A stretch of 64,000 nucleotides of DNA from Undibacterium sp. (GCF_030651495.1 NZ_JAUSFI010000084.1:1-64000); one strand, 5' to 3'. Counted from the first letter of the stretch, positions 16,085 to 25,201 are shown. Made by a program: numbers and translations. Notes: generated by a model from the sequence alone, not told the origin.

Positions 16085-17873
16085 GATTCAGCCTAACATC
16101 CGCGCATCGGCACAGGCTTTTTTCCGCCTGCTGAGAGAGCAGCCGCGCCGTCCCTTGCTGCTGGTTTTGGCGGGCATGTTACTGGGCAGCTTAAGCGAAG
16201 GTTTTGGCATCACGCTGCTGGTGCCGCTGCTGGAGTATTTGCAGGGCGCTGCCGTGCCCCAGCAGCATAGTGGCTGGGTGGCGCCAGCCGCTCTGGCACT
16301 GGGATGGGCGGGGCAGCCCGGCTTAGTGCTCTTGCTGTTGTTTGTCGTGCTGCAAGGACTCAGGATAGGCTTGCAATACCACCGTGAAATCATGGCCAGC
16401 CGCTTGCAGTTTGATCTGGTCGATCGCCTGCGCGAGCGTTGCTTTAGCGCGGTGTTGCAGAGTGAATGGCGCTGGCTGTCGCAGCGCGATAATGCCCAGT
16501 GTGCCAATCTCTTGCTCACCGATATGAACCGGATCGGCACCGGGCTGAATTTTTTCTTGCAGATATGCAGCGCCAGCGCGCTGCTGCTGGCCTACACCGT
16601 GGCCGCACTCTACCTGTCGTGGGCGATGAGCTTGCTGGTGCTGGCAATGGGCTTGCTGTTTGCCGTGAGCGAAAATGGCTTGCGCCGCGCCGCCCTGGCG
16701 CTTGGGCAGCGCATCGGCCAGACGTCGCAGGTCTTGCATCATGCCGTCAAAGAAAGCCTGGCCGGCATGAAGCTGGCCAAGATACTCGGCAATGAACAGC
16801 GCCACATCGATTTATTCCAGCAATCTATGCAAAGCTTTCGCCAGCAGCAGCTAGGATTTCAGCGCAGTTCTGGCCGCTCCCGGCTGCGTATGCAGTTGGG
16901 TAGCCTGCTCATCCTGGTGGCCTTGCTGTATGCCGGCCTGCGTTTTTGGCAGCTGCCGGTGGCCAGGCTGGCAACGCTGATTTTTATTTTTTCCAGACTG
17001 ATGCCGATGGCTTCGCAATTGCAGCAGCATATCCATCATTGGCTGCATGCGCTGCCGGCGCTGGATAACGCCAATCGCCTGCTGGCCGAATGCCGGCAGG
17101 CGCAAGAGCCGGTCTTGCCGGCTGGCCTGGCAGCGCTGCCTTTGCAGCATGAGATGGTGTTGCAGCAGGTGGATTTTGCTTATCCGGGACGCACCCAGCC
17201 AGCCCTCAAGGGTATCAACTTGCATCTGGCGGCGCGCACCACGACCGCGATTATCGGCGCCTCGGGTGCCGGCAAAAGCACGCTGGCCGACATGCTGATG
17301 GGTTTGCTCAGCCCGGACCGTGGCCAGCTCTGCATCGATGGCCAGATTTTAGATGCCGCTGCGCGCATGCACTGGCGCCGCTCAGTCGCGTATGTGCCGC
17401 AAGAGACTATTTTGTTTAACGACAGCATACGGAATAATTTACATTGGGCCGTGCCAGAGGCCAGCGAGGCGCAATTGTGGCAGGCGCTGGAGCGGGCTGC
17501 CGCAGGCTTTGTGCGCCAGCTGCCGCAGGGCTTGGATACCGTGGTCGGCGAGCAGGGCGTGCGCCTGTCCGGCGGCGAACGCCAGCGCATTGCCCTGGCG
17601 CGCGCCTTGCTGGGCCGGCCGTCCCTGCTGATACTCGATGAAGCCACCAGTGCGCTCGATAGCGACAACGAAGAGCGCATCCGCCAGGCCATCGTCAACC
17701 TGCACGGCGATTTAACCGTCGTCGCCATCGGCCACCGTATGGCGACTTTGCAACATGCCGATCAGGTCGTGCTGATGGAGGCGGGGCAGATCATCAGGCA
17801 AGGCGACTGGCATGCCGTGCAAACGACCCCGCATCCAAATCGGCCAGCTGTGGTATTGGCCAACACCGCATGA
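16083..17873 (+). CDS. Lasso peptide ABC exporter (D protein), fused membrane and ATPase domains
   Basis: 596 residues, an exporter half-transporter: six membrane segments in the first 310 residues and a nucleotide-binding domain after about 340. Walker A is GASGAGKST, the Q-loop VPQETILFND, the signature [15 protein letters not shown], Walker B LLILDEATSALD and the switch His IGHRMATL. It would work as a homodimer exporting the mature peptide and giving self-immunity. The gene follows B2 after 24 bp and is followed by the precursor gene. Unlike typical lasso clusters, the precursor is not the first gene, so its expression may rely partly on a promoter between 17874 and 18004. Confidence 0.9.
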   Translation: MIQPNIRASAQAFFRLLREQPRRPLLLVLAGMLLGSLSEGFGITLLVPLLEYLQGAAVPQQHSGWVAPAALALGWAGQPGLVLLLLFVVLQGLRIGLQYHREIMASRLQFDLVDRLRERCFSAVLQSEWRWLSQRDNAQCANLLLTDMNRIGTGLNFFLQICSASALLLAYTVAALYLSWAMSLLVLAMGLLFAVSENGLRRAALALGQRIGQTSQVLHHAVKESLAGMKLAKILGNEQRHIDLFQQSMQSFRQQQLGFQRSSGRSRLRMQLGSLLILVALLYAGLRFWQLPVARLATLIFIFSRLMPMASQLQQHIHHWLHALPALDNANRLLAECRQAQEPVLPAGLAALPLQHEMVLQQVDFAYPGRTQPALKGINLHLAARTTTAIIGASGAGKSTLADMLMGLLSPDRGQLCIDGQILDAAARMHWRRSVAYVPQETILFNDSIRNNLHWAVPEASEAQLWQALERAAAGFVRQLPQGLDTVVGEQGVRLSGGERQRIALARALLGRPSLLILDEATSALDSDNEERIRQAIVNLHGDLTVVAIGHRMATLQHADQVVLMEAGQIIRQGDWHAVQTTPHPNRPAVVLANTA

Positions 17874-18004
17874 CGACAGCACCAATTTCTGTGCAATAAT
17901 TCAGACGATGTTGAATGCTGGAAATTAATAGAAGTTAACAGCGGCAACCGATCCGGTAGCAATGCCGGCCCCAAAAAATAAAACCCTTTCAGCAGAGTGA
18001 GATA
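17874..18004. promoter_or_regulatory. Leader region upstream of the precursor gene
   Basis: These 131 bp between the exporter and the precursor gene are AT-richer than the genes and end in GAGTGAG before the precursor ATG. An own promoter for the precursor would fit here, as precursors need higher expression, but no clear -35/-10 pair is visible. Confidence 0.35.
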
Positions 18005-18178
18005 ATGGATACCCAGCAAGCTATCAATGCGATCAGCCCCCAAGTCACGCCGGCGTCCGGCGCTACCCCGTCGCGCCGCCCGTATCAGGCACCGCAGCTG
18101 ATCCCTTTATTGCAGAAGGATACTGAGGGTAAAATTCCCTTCACCTCTGAATTTAGCACTTTGGGGAATCATTCTTAA
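18005..18178 (+). CDS. Lasso peptide precursor (A)
   Basis: 57 residues, starting at ATG 18005 with GAGTGAG upstream and ending in TAA. The leader (1-41) has the B1-recognition motif YQAPQL (27-32, Y-x-x-P-x-L) and Thr40 at position -2, as in nearly all lasso leaders. Cleavage before Gly42 gives the predicted core GKIPFTSEFSTLGNHS (16 residues). Glu at core position 8 would close an 8-residue macrolactam with Gly1, leaving the tail FSTLGNHS. The last residue, Ser57, is the type of site phosphorylated in paeninodin-like peptides. Phe9 and Leu12 could help hold the thread. It is the last gene before a strong terminator. Cleavage and ring are predictions from family rules. Confidence 0.87.
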   Translation: MDTQQAINAISPQVTPASGATPSRRPYQAPQLIPLLQKDTEGKIPFTSEFSTLGNHS

Positions 18179-18268
18179 GCCCCTTGCGTCACTAGCTGTT
18201 ATCTGCACGGGATACCACGTGTAGCCGTTTTGTCCAGAATGCCAGGCAATCGGACAATTAAAGAAAAA

Positions 18269-18300
18269 AGCCCAATTCTTTTAAGAACTGGGCTTTTTTT
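18269..18300 (+). terminator. Rho-independent terminator of the rightward lasso operon
   Basis: AGCCCAATTCTT (18269-18280) pairs with AAGAACTGGGCT (18283-18294) with one mismatch, followed by a run of T. It lies 90 bp after the precursor stop. Confidence 0.88.
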
Positions 18301-18520
18301 GTTCTGGGCGCAAATTGCCAAACCCGACACACTGCAATATCCGGCAAAAATCCCCCGCGCTTATCTTAGGCAAATTAAAACCGCTCCTGTCGTTCGTCAA
18401 TCGGTGCTGACCCCGCTGAAACCCAACATGACGGAGCCAGATGGCTGATCCGCGCCAGCTGCGGGTTTATCAGAGATTTCTGTTAATCCAACGCTTCCGG
18501 CGGTCTACAATTACAAGGTC
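18301..18520. other. Intergenic stretch after the lasso terminator, nothing recognised
   Basis: About 220 bp between the lasso terminator and REP-like copy C. No gene with plausible codon use, RNA or palindrome is seen. It separates the lasso cluster from the convergent glmS gene. Confidence 0.5.
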
Positions 18521-18594
18521 CGCCAGGGCGCATAGTCCATGCGCCCTGCAGGCCTGCATGGCTGCAAACCCGCATGGGCTATGCGTGAGCGGGG
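18521..18594. repeat. REP-like palindrome, copy C
   Basis: The left arm GGGCGCATAGTCCATGCG and the right arm CGCATGGGCTATGCGTGAGC surround a 30-bp centre with GGCTGCAAACC. The right half (GCTGCAAACCCGCATGGG onwards) is identical to copy B at 8.2 kb over more than 40 bp, including the downstream GTGGTGC. Confidence 0.8.
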
Positions 18595-18635
18595 TGGTGC
18601 TTGGTGAAAATTTTTTAAAAAATTGACAAGCCTCT

Positions 18636-20453
18636 TTATTCCACTGTTACAGACTTCGCCAAATTCCGAGGCTTATCCACATCCGTGCCGCGTGCCAATG
18701 CCGTGTGATACGCCAGCAATTGCAGCGGTACCGTATGCAAAATCGGTGACAGCATGCCGTAATGTTCTGGCAGGCGGATTACGTGGACGCCTTCGCTGGA
18801 GGTGATGCGCGAGTCGGCGTCGGCGAAGACGTAGAGTTCGCCGCCGCGGGCGCGGACTTCTTGCATATTCGATTTGAGTTTTTCGATCAGCGCGTCTTTG
18901 GGTGCCACCGTGACGACCGGCATTTCTTTGGTGACCAATGCCAGCGGGCCATGCTTAAGTTCGCCTGCCGGGTAGGCTTCGGCGTGGATGTAGGATATTT
19001 CCTTGAGTTTTAATGCCCCCTCCAGCGCGATCGGGTAATGCATGCCGCGGCCTAAAAACAAGGCGTTTTCTTTGCGCGCAAAGTCTTCTGACCAGGCGAT
19101 GATTTGCGGCTCCAGTGCCAGCACGGCAGTGATGGCTACCGGCAAGTGACGCAGGGCTTTGATGTGCTCGGCTTCCTGCTCATCGCTGAGGCGGTCTTTG
19201 CTTTGTGCCAGTGTCAGCGCCAGCAGGAACAGTGCGGCTAATTGGGTGGTGAAAGCCTTGGTGGATGCCACGCCGACTTCCACCCCGGCACGCGTGATGT
19301 AGGCCAGTTCGCATTCGCGTACCATGGCGCTGGTGCTGACGTTGCAAATCGTCAGGCTGTGCGGCATGCCTAATGAGCGGGCGTGTTTCAGGGCGGCCAG
19401 GGTGTCGGCGGTTTCGCCGCTTTGCGAAATCGTCACGACTAAGCTGCTTGGATTCGGTACGCTGTCGCGGTAACGGTATTCGCTGGCGATTTCGACATTC
19501 ACGGGGATTTTGGCGATCGATTCTATCCAGTATTTGGCGGTCATGCCGGCGTAGTAGCTGGTGCCGCAGGCGAGTATCAATACGTTGTCGATCTGCTTGA
19601 AAACGCCATAAGCCTTGTCGCCAAACAGCTCTGGCATGATGGCGGTGACGCCTTCCAGCGTATCGCCTAGTGCGCGTGGTTGCTCGAAAATTTCTTTTTG
19701 CATATAGTGGCGATAGGGGCCTAGCTCGGCCGCGCCAGTATGGGCGTGCACCGTGCGCGCTTCGCGCTGGACTTGTTTGCCTTCGGCGTCGACGATCCAG
19801 ACCCGTTGCAATTGCAGATCCACCACGTCGCCTTCTTCCAGGTAAATGATCTGGTCGGTGGTGCCGGCCAAGGCCATGGCGTCGGAGGCCAAGAAGTTTT
19901 CGCCCTGGCCGAGGCCGACGATGAGCGGTGAGCCCTGGCGTGCGCCGACTACGCGGTGTGGCTCATCCTGGCAAAATACGGCAATCGCAAACGCGCCTGT
20001 CAAACGCTTAACCGCCAGTTGTACCGTGGCGAACAGATCGCCGCTGTATAAATGATCGACCAAGTGCGCGATGACTTCGGTGTCGGTCTGGCTCTCGAAT
20101 ACATAGCCGAGTGCGCTGAGTTCGGCGCGCAGTTCTTCGTGGTTTTCGATGATGCCGTTATGGACTAAGGCAATGCGCTCACGCGAGAAGTGCGGGTGGG
20201 CATTGGCGGAAGACGGCACGCCATGCGTAGCCCAGCGGGTATGGGCGATGCCGGTAAAGCCCGCCAGGCCGGTTTGTTCTATCTGTGCTTGCAATTCGGC
20301 CACGCGCGCAGTGCTGCGCGAGCGTTCGAGGTGTCCGTTGACGTGCAGCGCGACGCCGCAAGAATCATAGCCACGGTATTCCAGGCGTTTTAAGCCTTCC
20401 AGTAAGATGGGAGTGATATTGCGTTGTGCTACTGCGCCGACGATGCCACACAT
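18636..20453 (-). CDS. glmS: Glutamine-fructose-6-phosphate aminotransferase (isomerizing)
   Basis: 605 residues, full length. It makes glucosamine-6-phosphate from fructose-6-phosphate and glutamine, the first step to UDP-GlcNAc. [10 protein letters not shown] has the N-terminal nucleophile Cys2 of the glutaminase domain, with GYDSCG and HTRWATHG following. Two SIS isomerase domains follow ([17 protein letters not shown]), and the C-terminus ends [11 protein letters not shown], as in GlmS in general. Its partner glmU lies at the far end of the window (63.3 kb). No glmS ribozyme is visible upstream; the 180-bp AT-rich spacer to the Lrp-family gene carries the promoters. Confidence 0.97.
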   Translation of the reverse strand: MCGIVGAVAQRNITPILLEGLKRLEYRGYDSCGVALHVNGHLERSRSTARVAELQAQIEQTGLAGFTGIAHTRWATHGVPSSANAHPHFSRERIALVHNGIIENHEELRAELSALGYVFESQTDTEVIAHLVDHLYSGDLFATVQLAVKRLTGAFAIAVFCQDEPHRVVGARQGSPLIVGLGQGENFLASDAMALAGTTDQIIYLEEGDVVDLQLQRVWIVDAEGKQVQREARTVHAHTGAAELGPYRHYMQKEIFEQPRALGDTLEGVTAIMPELFGDKAYGVFKQIDNVLILACGTSYYAGMTAKYWIESIAKIPVNVEIASEYRYRDSVPNPSSLVVTISQSGETADTLAALKHARSLGMPHSLTICNVSTSAMVRECELAYITRAGVEVGVASTKAFTTQLAALFLLALTLAQSKDRLSDEQEAEHIKALRHLPVAITAVLALEPQIIAWSEDFARKENALFLGRGMHYPIALEGALKLKEISYIHAEAYPAGELKHGPLALVTKEMPVVTVAPKDALIEKLKSNMQEVRARGGELYVFADADSRITSSEGVHVIRLPEHYGMLSPILHTVPLQLLAYHTALARGTDVDKPRNLAKSVTVE

Positions 20454-20635
20454 AAGAGTCTCTTTAGGTTAATAATTAAAGTAATCTCATGCTAATCTAG
20501 TTAGATTGAAATTTTCTTTCAATATTTTAACTAAAATGACTTAAAATTTAATTCACTATTTATAGTGATTAAATAATTCAAATTATTTAAATATTTGACT
20601 GAAAATTACATCGTGGTTTTGTATTGAGGAAAAAG

Positions 20636-21097
20636 ATGACACTAGATGAGTTGGATAAAAGGATCTTGCAGCAACTCCAGCACGATGCCGCGCTGACCAA
20701 TCATGCGCTGGCGGCGCTGGTTCATGCCTCGCCGCCTACCTGTCTGCGCCGGGTCAATCGGCTGATCAGGGAGGGCGTGATTGCGCGCCAGGTTGCTATC
20801 CTCGCACCAGAAAAAGTGGGTGCCGGCCTGACCGCGATCGTCGAGATTACGCTGGATCATCAGGCTACCGAGAAGCAAATCGAGTTTGAAGCCTTGGTCG
20901 CGCAAGAGGGCGCGGTGCAGCAATGCTATCGGGTCTCGCCCGGGCCGGATTTCGTTCTGGTGATACAGGTAGCGGATATGGCGGCCTACCATGCGCTGGC
21001 GCACAGGTTATTTGCGACTCAGGCAAATGTGCGCAATGTGCGGAGTTTTTTCTCTATTTTACGCAGCAAGTTTGAGACGTTGGTGCAATTGCCATGA
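20636..21097 (+). CDS. Lrp/AsnC family transcriptional regulator
   Basis: 153 residues. The helix-turn-helix is at the N-terminus (LDELDKRILQQLQHDAALTNHALAALV, with SPPTCLRRVNRL as recognition region). The C-terminal RAM/AsnC effector domain follows, with GPDFVLVIQVADMAAYHAL. The ATG at 20636 is chosen because GAGGA lies just upstream; a TTG four codons earlier overlaps that box. The family senses amino acids and works as dimers or octamers. It is divergent from glmS across an AT-rich 180-bp region to which it may bind. Its ligand is unknown. Confidence 0.9.
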   Translation: MTLDELDKRILQQLQHDAALTNHALAALVHASPPTCLRRVNRLIREGVIARQVAILAPEKVGAGLTAIVEITLDHQATEKQIEFEALVAQEGAVQQCYRVSPGPDFVLVIQVADMAAYHALAHRLFATQANVRNVRSFFSILRSKFETLVQLP

Positions 21098-21143
21098 CGC
21101 TGCAATGGCGCTGCAATGATGCTGCTGTGAGTCGGTTGATGCG

Positions 21144-21989
21144 TCAATGTGCGGTATCGCGAGGGCCTATGCTTTGCTTTAATACTTCGGCAGAATAGTA
21201 ACGTTGAAAATTTTTCCAGACGACACCAGAATTGGCGGCGCGTTCTAATAATTCCCGCAGATTGTCCCTGTCATCATCAGTTAAGGAGCGCTTAGAGATA
21301 TACACGCCGCTTTCACCCCAGGGCAGTTCGTCAATCGCTTCATATCTGAGTTTGCCTAGCAAGTCTTCAACCCGAGCATCACCCTGAATGGCGCCGGCAA
21401 AAATTGAGGGCGCCATAATAGTTAACTGAAAAGTCCCGGCTTTTAGCACCCGTGCAACGGAGGTCGGATCGGCTTCCATAGCGATGCGCCCTTGCTTGGT
21501 GAGTTCTGTCACCAAGGCTTGATAAGCCGGACCATAATCAAAACCACGCACCAGTACGACGCGCAGATCGCGCCGATTGATCAAATCTTGTGCTGACTTG
21601 ATGGCTGGGCGTTTCGCCTCCTTTCGATCAATCGAGATGAGCGTGGCACGGTAGTGTATCAGCGGGATGAATAGGCCGAGTTCGTCACGCCTTGGGGTTT
21701 TACTGGCGGGGATTAACAGATCGGCGCTGCCAGATTCAAACATGGCCTCCAGCCTGGCACGGGGTACCACCGAAAATACGAAATTACACTCTTCTTTGTC
21801 CGCTATGCCACGCAACATCTCGGGGTAAATGCCGCTGACAGCTTCGCCCTTGATGATCACACTCTGGCCCGTCGCAGAAACTGGCACTTGAATCGGCCGC
21901 GAGCAAGCGGCAAACGCGATTGCCGGGAACAGCAAGCACAATGCCAGAAGGTTTTTTGAACGTAGCGTCAACGCAGAAAGTGACTTCAT
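21144..21989 (-). CDS. Periplasmic solute-binding protein (transporter family 3-like)
   Basis: 281 residues with a Sec signal peptide (LLALCLLFPAIAFAA, cut near residue 28). The rest has the two-lobe pattern of SBP_bac_3: EAVSGIYPEMLRGIADKEEC, SADLLIPASKTPRRDELGLFIP, then GESGVYISKRSL. Many betaproteobacterial relatives are free-standing, without ABC partners, and this one also has no permease or ATPase beside it. It may be a sensor-type or orphan amino-acid-like binding protein. It is convergent with the Lrp-type gene and followed upstream by the Crp/Fnr gene on the same strand. Ligand unknown. Confidence 0.75.
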   Translation of the reverse strand: MKSLSALTLRSKNLLALCLLFPAIAFAACSRPIQVPVSATGQSVIIKGEAVSGIYPEMLRGIADKEECNFVFSVVPRARLEAMFESGSADLLIPASKTPRRDELGLFIPLIHYRATLISIDRKEAKRPAIKSAQDLINRRDLRVVLVRGFDYGPAYQALVTELTKQGRIAMEADPTSVARVLKAGTFQLTIMAPSIFAGAIQGDARVEDLLGKLRYEAIDELPWGESGVYISKRSLTDDDRDNLRELLERAANSGVVWKNFQRYYSAEVLKQSIGPRDTAH

Positions 21990-22108
21990 TATTTTTTTAC
22001 TTTTGATGGCAGGTAGACGTCGCTTGTCATTTCAATGTCGATGCTACCCTAATTTTTTTCGCTGTGCTTGCTTCACCTGGCTTTATGGCCTTCTGCTGGC
22101 GTGCGGAT

Positions 22109-22798
22109 TTACTCGTCGCCATACCGCGTCAATTTAGTTTCAGACAAAATTTCTATACAGCGATAACCCAGGCTGATGATCCCTTTTTGTACCAGTAGCT
22201 TGAGTTCTTTGGACAAAGTTTGCCGGCTGATCCCGATCATCATTGCCAGCGCCTCTTGCGATACCGGGACTTTGGGGCGGCCACTGGGCGCCATGCTGGC
22301 GTCGCCATGCGCCAGCAACAGCAGGCGGCGGGCGATCCGTGCTCGGGTCGAGCGTAGCGTGGCGTCTTCCACTATCCCATACAGCAAACGTATGCGTGCC
22401 GCCAGCATGGCCGCAATCGCCAGCGCAAAGCCGTTGCGTTGCATCAGCTGATTAAATATAGGCTGTGGCAATGTCAAGACCACCGCAGCGGCGAGTGCGG
22501 TGGCATCATGGGTGCGTGGCTGATGATCGATCAGCGAAATTTCGCCAAACCAGGTGCCGGTTTCCAGTACCACCAAAATCGCTTCCTTGCCGTCTGCGCT
22601 CAGAGTGGACATCTTAAGCTTGCCTTGCACCAGGGCATAGAGTCCGCCAGGGGCATCGCCCTGACGAAATAACATTTCACCGGGACGCAAGCTACGCAGG
22701 TCGGCAGCACCTAGCATGCGTTTTCTGTCGCGCAGGGGCAGCGCGCCAAACCAGGGATTGAGTGACAGTTGAGAGAGTAGGTTCAGCGGCGATGTCAT
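22109..22798 (-). CDS. Crp/Fnr family transcriptional regulator
   Basis: 229 residues from ATG 22798; an upstream in-frame start would add 37 residues of unlikely sequence. The N-terminal cyclic-nucleotide-binding-like beta roll has LRPGEMLFRQGDAPGGLYALVQGKLK and GTWFGEISLID. A C-terminal winged helix carries SQEALAMMIGISRQTLSKELKLL as the recognition helix. There is no N-terminal cysteine cluster for an iron-sulfur centre, so it is not an Fnr oxygen sensor. It is divergent from the HD-domain gene and may control the HD, aldolase and SDR genes; that link is inferred from position. Confidence 0.88.
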   Translation of the reverse strand: MTSPLNLLSQLSLNPWFGALPLRDRKRMLGAADLRSLRPGEMLFRQGDAPGGLYALVQGKLKMSTLSADGKEAILVVLETGTWFGEISLIDHQPRTHDATALAAAVVLTLPQPIFNQLMQRNGFALAIAAMLAARIRLLYGIVEDATLRSTRARIARRLLLLAHGDASMAPSGRPKVPVSQEALAMMIGISRQTLSKELKLLVQKGIISLGYRCIEILSETKLTRYGDE

Positions 22799-22926
22799 TT
22801 GGTGTGATCGTGTTTTGTGATCGGAAAACCGCAATTGTAAAAGAATTGACAGTTTGTAGCAGGCAGTGCTTGTAAGGTGTAGGCTATTAAAAAAATACCT
22901 GTTATTCAATTAAAGGAGATCACATC

Positions 22927-23502
22927 ATGCACACGCGCGCCCATTTCATCCATATGCAAGATAGCACCCAGCAAGACTGGCAACTTATCGGTGCCGATTT
23001 CATGAAATTTTCTAAGAAATTGCCGGATCGCATCATTAAGCATCTGCAACTTCTGGAAGGGGATTACGGCGGATTTCCTATCGACCGGTACGCCCATTCT
23101 TTACAGACGGCGACGCGTGCCTTACGCGACGGGCGCGATGATGAATATGTCTGTTGCGCCTTATTGCATGATATTGGTGACACGCTGGGCACGTTCAATC
23201 ACCCTGACATTGCGGCGGCAATTTTAAAGCCATTTGTCAGCGATGAGAATTTATGGATGGTGCAGAACCACGGCATTTTTCAGGGCTACTATTTTTTCCA
23301 TCACATCGGCATGGATAGAAATATGCGTGAGCAATTTCGCGGTCATCCCAGCTTTGAACGTACCGCAGAATTTTGCGAACTCTACGATAGCCCTGCCTTC
23401 GATCCGCATGCAGAAACCTTCCCGGTGGTGGAGTTTGAACCGATGTTGCGGCGCTTGTTTGCGCAGCCAAAAAATTCCATTTATAAAGCGGCGCTTGAAT
23501 AA
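22927..23502 (+). CDS. HD-domain protein (phosphohydrolase or PhnZ-like oxygenase fold)
   Basis: 191 residues. CALLHDIGDTLG carries the His-Asp metal pair and RYAHSLQTATRA an upstream His. VQNHGIFQGYYFFHHIG supplies further histidines. The set matches HD proteins and also the mixed-valent diiron oxygenases related to PhnZ and MIOX, so hydrolase and oxygenase remain open. A strong AAAGGAG lies before the ATG. The gene is divergent from the Crp/Fnr gene and is followed by the aldolase and SDR genes on the same strand, so it may act on a product or substrate of the same short pathway. No direct evidence for a substrate. Confidence 0.7.
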   Translation: MHTRAHFIHMQDSTQQDWQLIGADFMKFSKKLPDRIIKHLQLLEGDYGGFPIDRYAHSLQTATRALRDGRDDEYVCCALLHDIGDTLGTFNHPDIAAAILKPFVSDENLWMVQNHGIFQGYYFFHHIGMDRNMREQFRGHPSFERTAEFCELYDSPAFDPHAETFPVVEFEPMLRRLFAQPKNSIYKAALE

Positions 23503-23630
23503 AAGCGCGCGTTTAACAGTCGTTCCCTTCCTCCCGTTACCGGAAGGAATCGCATGTGATTTGAACTCAATAACGCACAATAACGCACAATAATTCCCAA
23601 TAAATCATTCAACACAATAAGGAGACATGC

Positions 23631-24386
23631 ATGGAAATCCCTTCAGTCAAACACCTGGTCAGCGCCGAAGAATGGCAATTACGCGTCGATCTGGCCGCCT
23701 GTTATCGCTTGGTCGCCGCCTATGGCTGGAGCGACCTGGTATTCACCCATATCAGCGCGCGCATTCCTGGGCCTGAGCATCATTTTCTGATCAATCCGTA
23801 TGGCTTGATGTTTGACGAAATCACCGCCTCTTCGCTGGTCAAAGTCGATCAGCAATGCAATAAAATGATCGAGTCGCCTTTCCCGGTGAACCCAGCCGGT
23901 TTTGTGATTCATAGCGCGGTGCATGAAGCGCGCGACGATGTGCAATGCGTGCTGCATACGCACACCCGCGCCGGTGTCGCGGTCAGCGCGCAGAAATGCG
24001 GTGTGCTGCCGCTGTCGCAGCAATCGACTTTTGTGCTGGCGTCGCTGGCGTATCACGAGTACGAAGGAGTGGCTTTTCGCGATGAAGAAAAACCGCGCCT
24101 GCAAGCCGATATGGGGCGGGCGAATTTCCTGATGTTGCGTAATCACGGTTTGCTGGTGGCGGGCAAAAGCATCGCCGATGCCTTCCTCTCGATGTACACC
24201 TTTGAAGCTACTTGCCAGATCCAGTTGTCGGCCCAGGCAGGTGGTGAACTGGTGCAGGTGAATCCTGCGATTATCAAAGGCGTGGCAGAAGCGATGCGAG
24301 TGCAGACCGGCGGCATGGGCGGCGCCTTTGTCTGGCCCTCATTGATCCGCAAGCTCGATCGCATGGATGAAAGCTACAAGTTATGA
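23631..24386 (+). CDS. Class II aldolase/adducin family protein
   Basis: 251 residues. The zinc-binding histidines of the family are visible: CVLHTHTRAGVAV (H-T-H) and LRNHGLLVAG further on, with FTHISARIPGPEHHFLINP and GLMFDEITASSL as substrate-loop segments. Members cleave or form C-C bonds of sugar phosphates (fuculose-1-P, ribulose-5-P) or decarboxylate. AAGGAG precedes the ATG. It overlaps the SDR gene by 4 bp (ATGA), so the two proteins are probably made in equal amounts. The exact substrate is not evident. Confidence 0.87.
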   Translation: MEIPSVKHLVSAEEWQLRVDLAACYRLVAAYGWSDLVFTHISARIPGPEHHFLINPYGLMFDEITASSLVKVDQQCNKMIESPFPVNPAGFVIHSAVHEARDDVQCVLHTHTRAGVAVSAQKCGVLPLSQQSTFVLASLAYHEYEGVAFRDEEKPRLQADMGRANFLMLRNHGLLVAGKSIADAFLSMYTFEATCQIQLSAQAGGELVQVNPAIIKGVAEAMRVQTGGMGGAFVWPSLIRKLDRMDESYKL

Positions 24387-25201
24387 GCGTAGCGCGCAAG
24401 GTCATCATCATTACCGGCAGTTCCGACGGTATCGGCGCCGAGATGGCACGCCAGCTGGCCGCCACCTATGGCAGCAAGCTGGCCTTGGTACTGGCGGCGC
24501 GCAATCAAGAATTGTTGCAAGCCGTGGCAGCCGATTGCGCCAGACACGGCTGCGCCACGCTGGTCGTTAAAACCGATGTCGGCATCGAAGCAGAATGCCG
24601 TCAACTGATTGCCAGCTGCGTAGAAAAGTTCGGCCGGATCGATGTCCTGATCAATAACGCCGGCAAATCGGCACAGGCGCTGTTTGAAGACGTCGATAAT
24701 CTGGCCTGGTATGAAGAGCTGATGCGGATTAACTTCTGGGGCAGCGTCTGGTGTACCCATGCCGCCTTGCCACACCTGAAAGCGGCACATGGCCGCATCG
24801 TTGCAGTGTCGTCGCTGGCCGGCTTGATCGGGGTGCCGGGGCGTACTGCCTATAGTGCCAGCAAGTTTGCCATGGGTGGCTTTTTTGAATGCCTGCGGAT
24901 GGAACTCAAAGAAGCCAAGGTCTCGGTGACGCTGGCTTACCCGGGCGTGGTCGCTACCCAAATCCGCTACCGCGGCTATAACGCGGCGGGTGCGGCGGCC
25001 GGCAGCAGCGGCTTGAAGGAAGACGATGCCATGTCGGTCAAAGAGTGTGCCGGCCTGATCCTGCGCGGCATGGAAAGCGGCCAGCGCGAAGTAGTCATGT
25101 CGGCCAAAGGCAAGCTGGGACGCTGGCTAAAACTGATCGCACCAGGTCTGGTCGAGAAGATGGCGCTGGCGGCTCTGAAGACCGAGGTGCGGCCGCATTG
25201 A
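24383..25201 (+). CDS. Short-chain dehydrogenase/reductase (SDR)
   Basis: 272 residues of the classical SDR fold. The cofactor motif is TGSSDGIGAEMA (12-23), NNAGKSA follows, the catalytic Ser is in VSSLAGLIG and the YxxxK motif is YSASK. The C-terminal region has a hydrophobic helix (KLIAPGLVEKMALAALK), as in lipid-active members. The start overlaps the aldolase stop. Likely a carbonyl reduction or alcohol oxidation linked to the aldolase product; substrate unknown. Confidence 0.9.
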   Translation: MSVARKVIIITGSSDGIGAEMARQLAATYGSKLALVLAARNQELLQAVAADCARHGCATLVVKTDVGIEAECRQLIASCVEKFGRIDVLINNAGKSAQALFEDVDNLAWYEELMRINFWGSVWCTHAALPHLKAAHGRIVAVSSLAGLIGVPGRTAYSASKFAMGGFFECLRMELKEAKVSVTLAYPGVVATQIRYRGYNAAGAAAGSSGLKEDDAMSVKECAGLILRGMESGQREVVMSAKGKLGRWLKLIAPGLVEKMALAALKTEVRPH

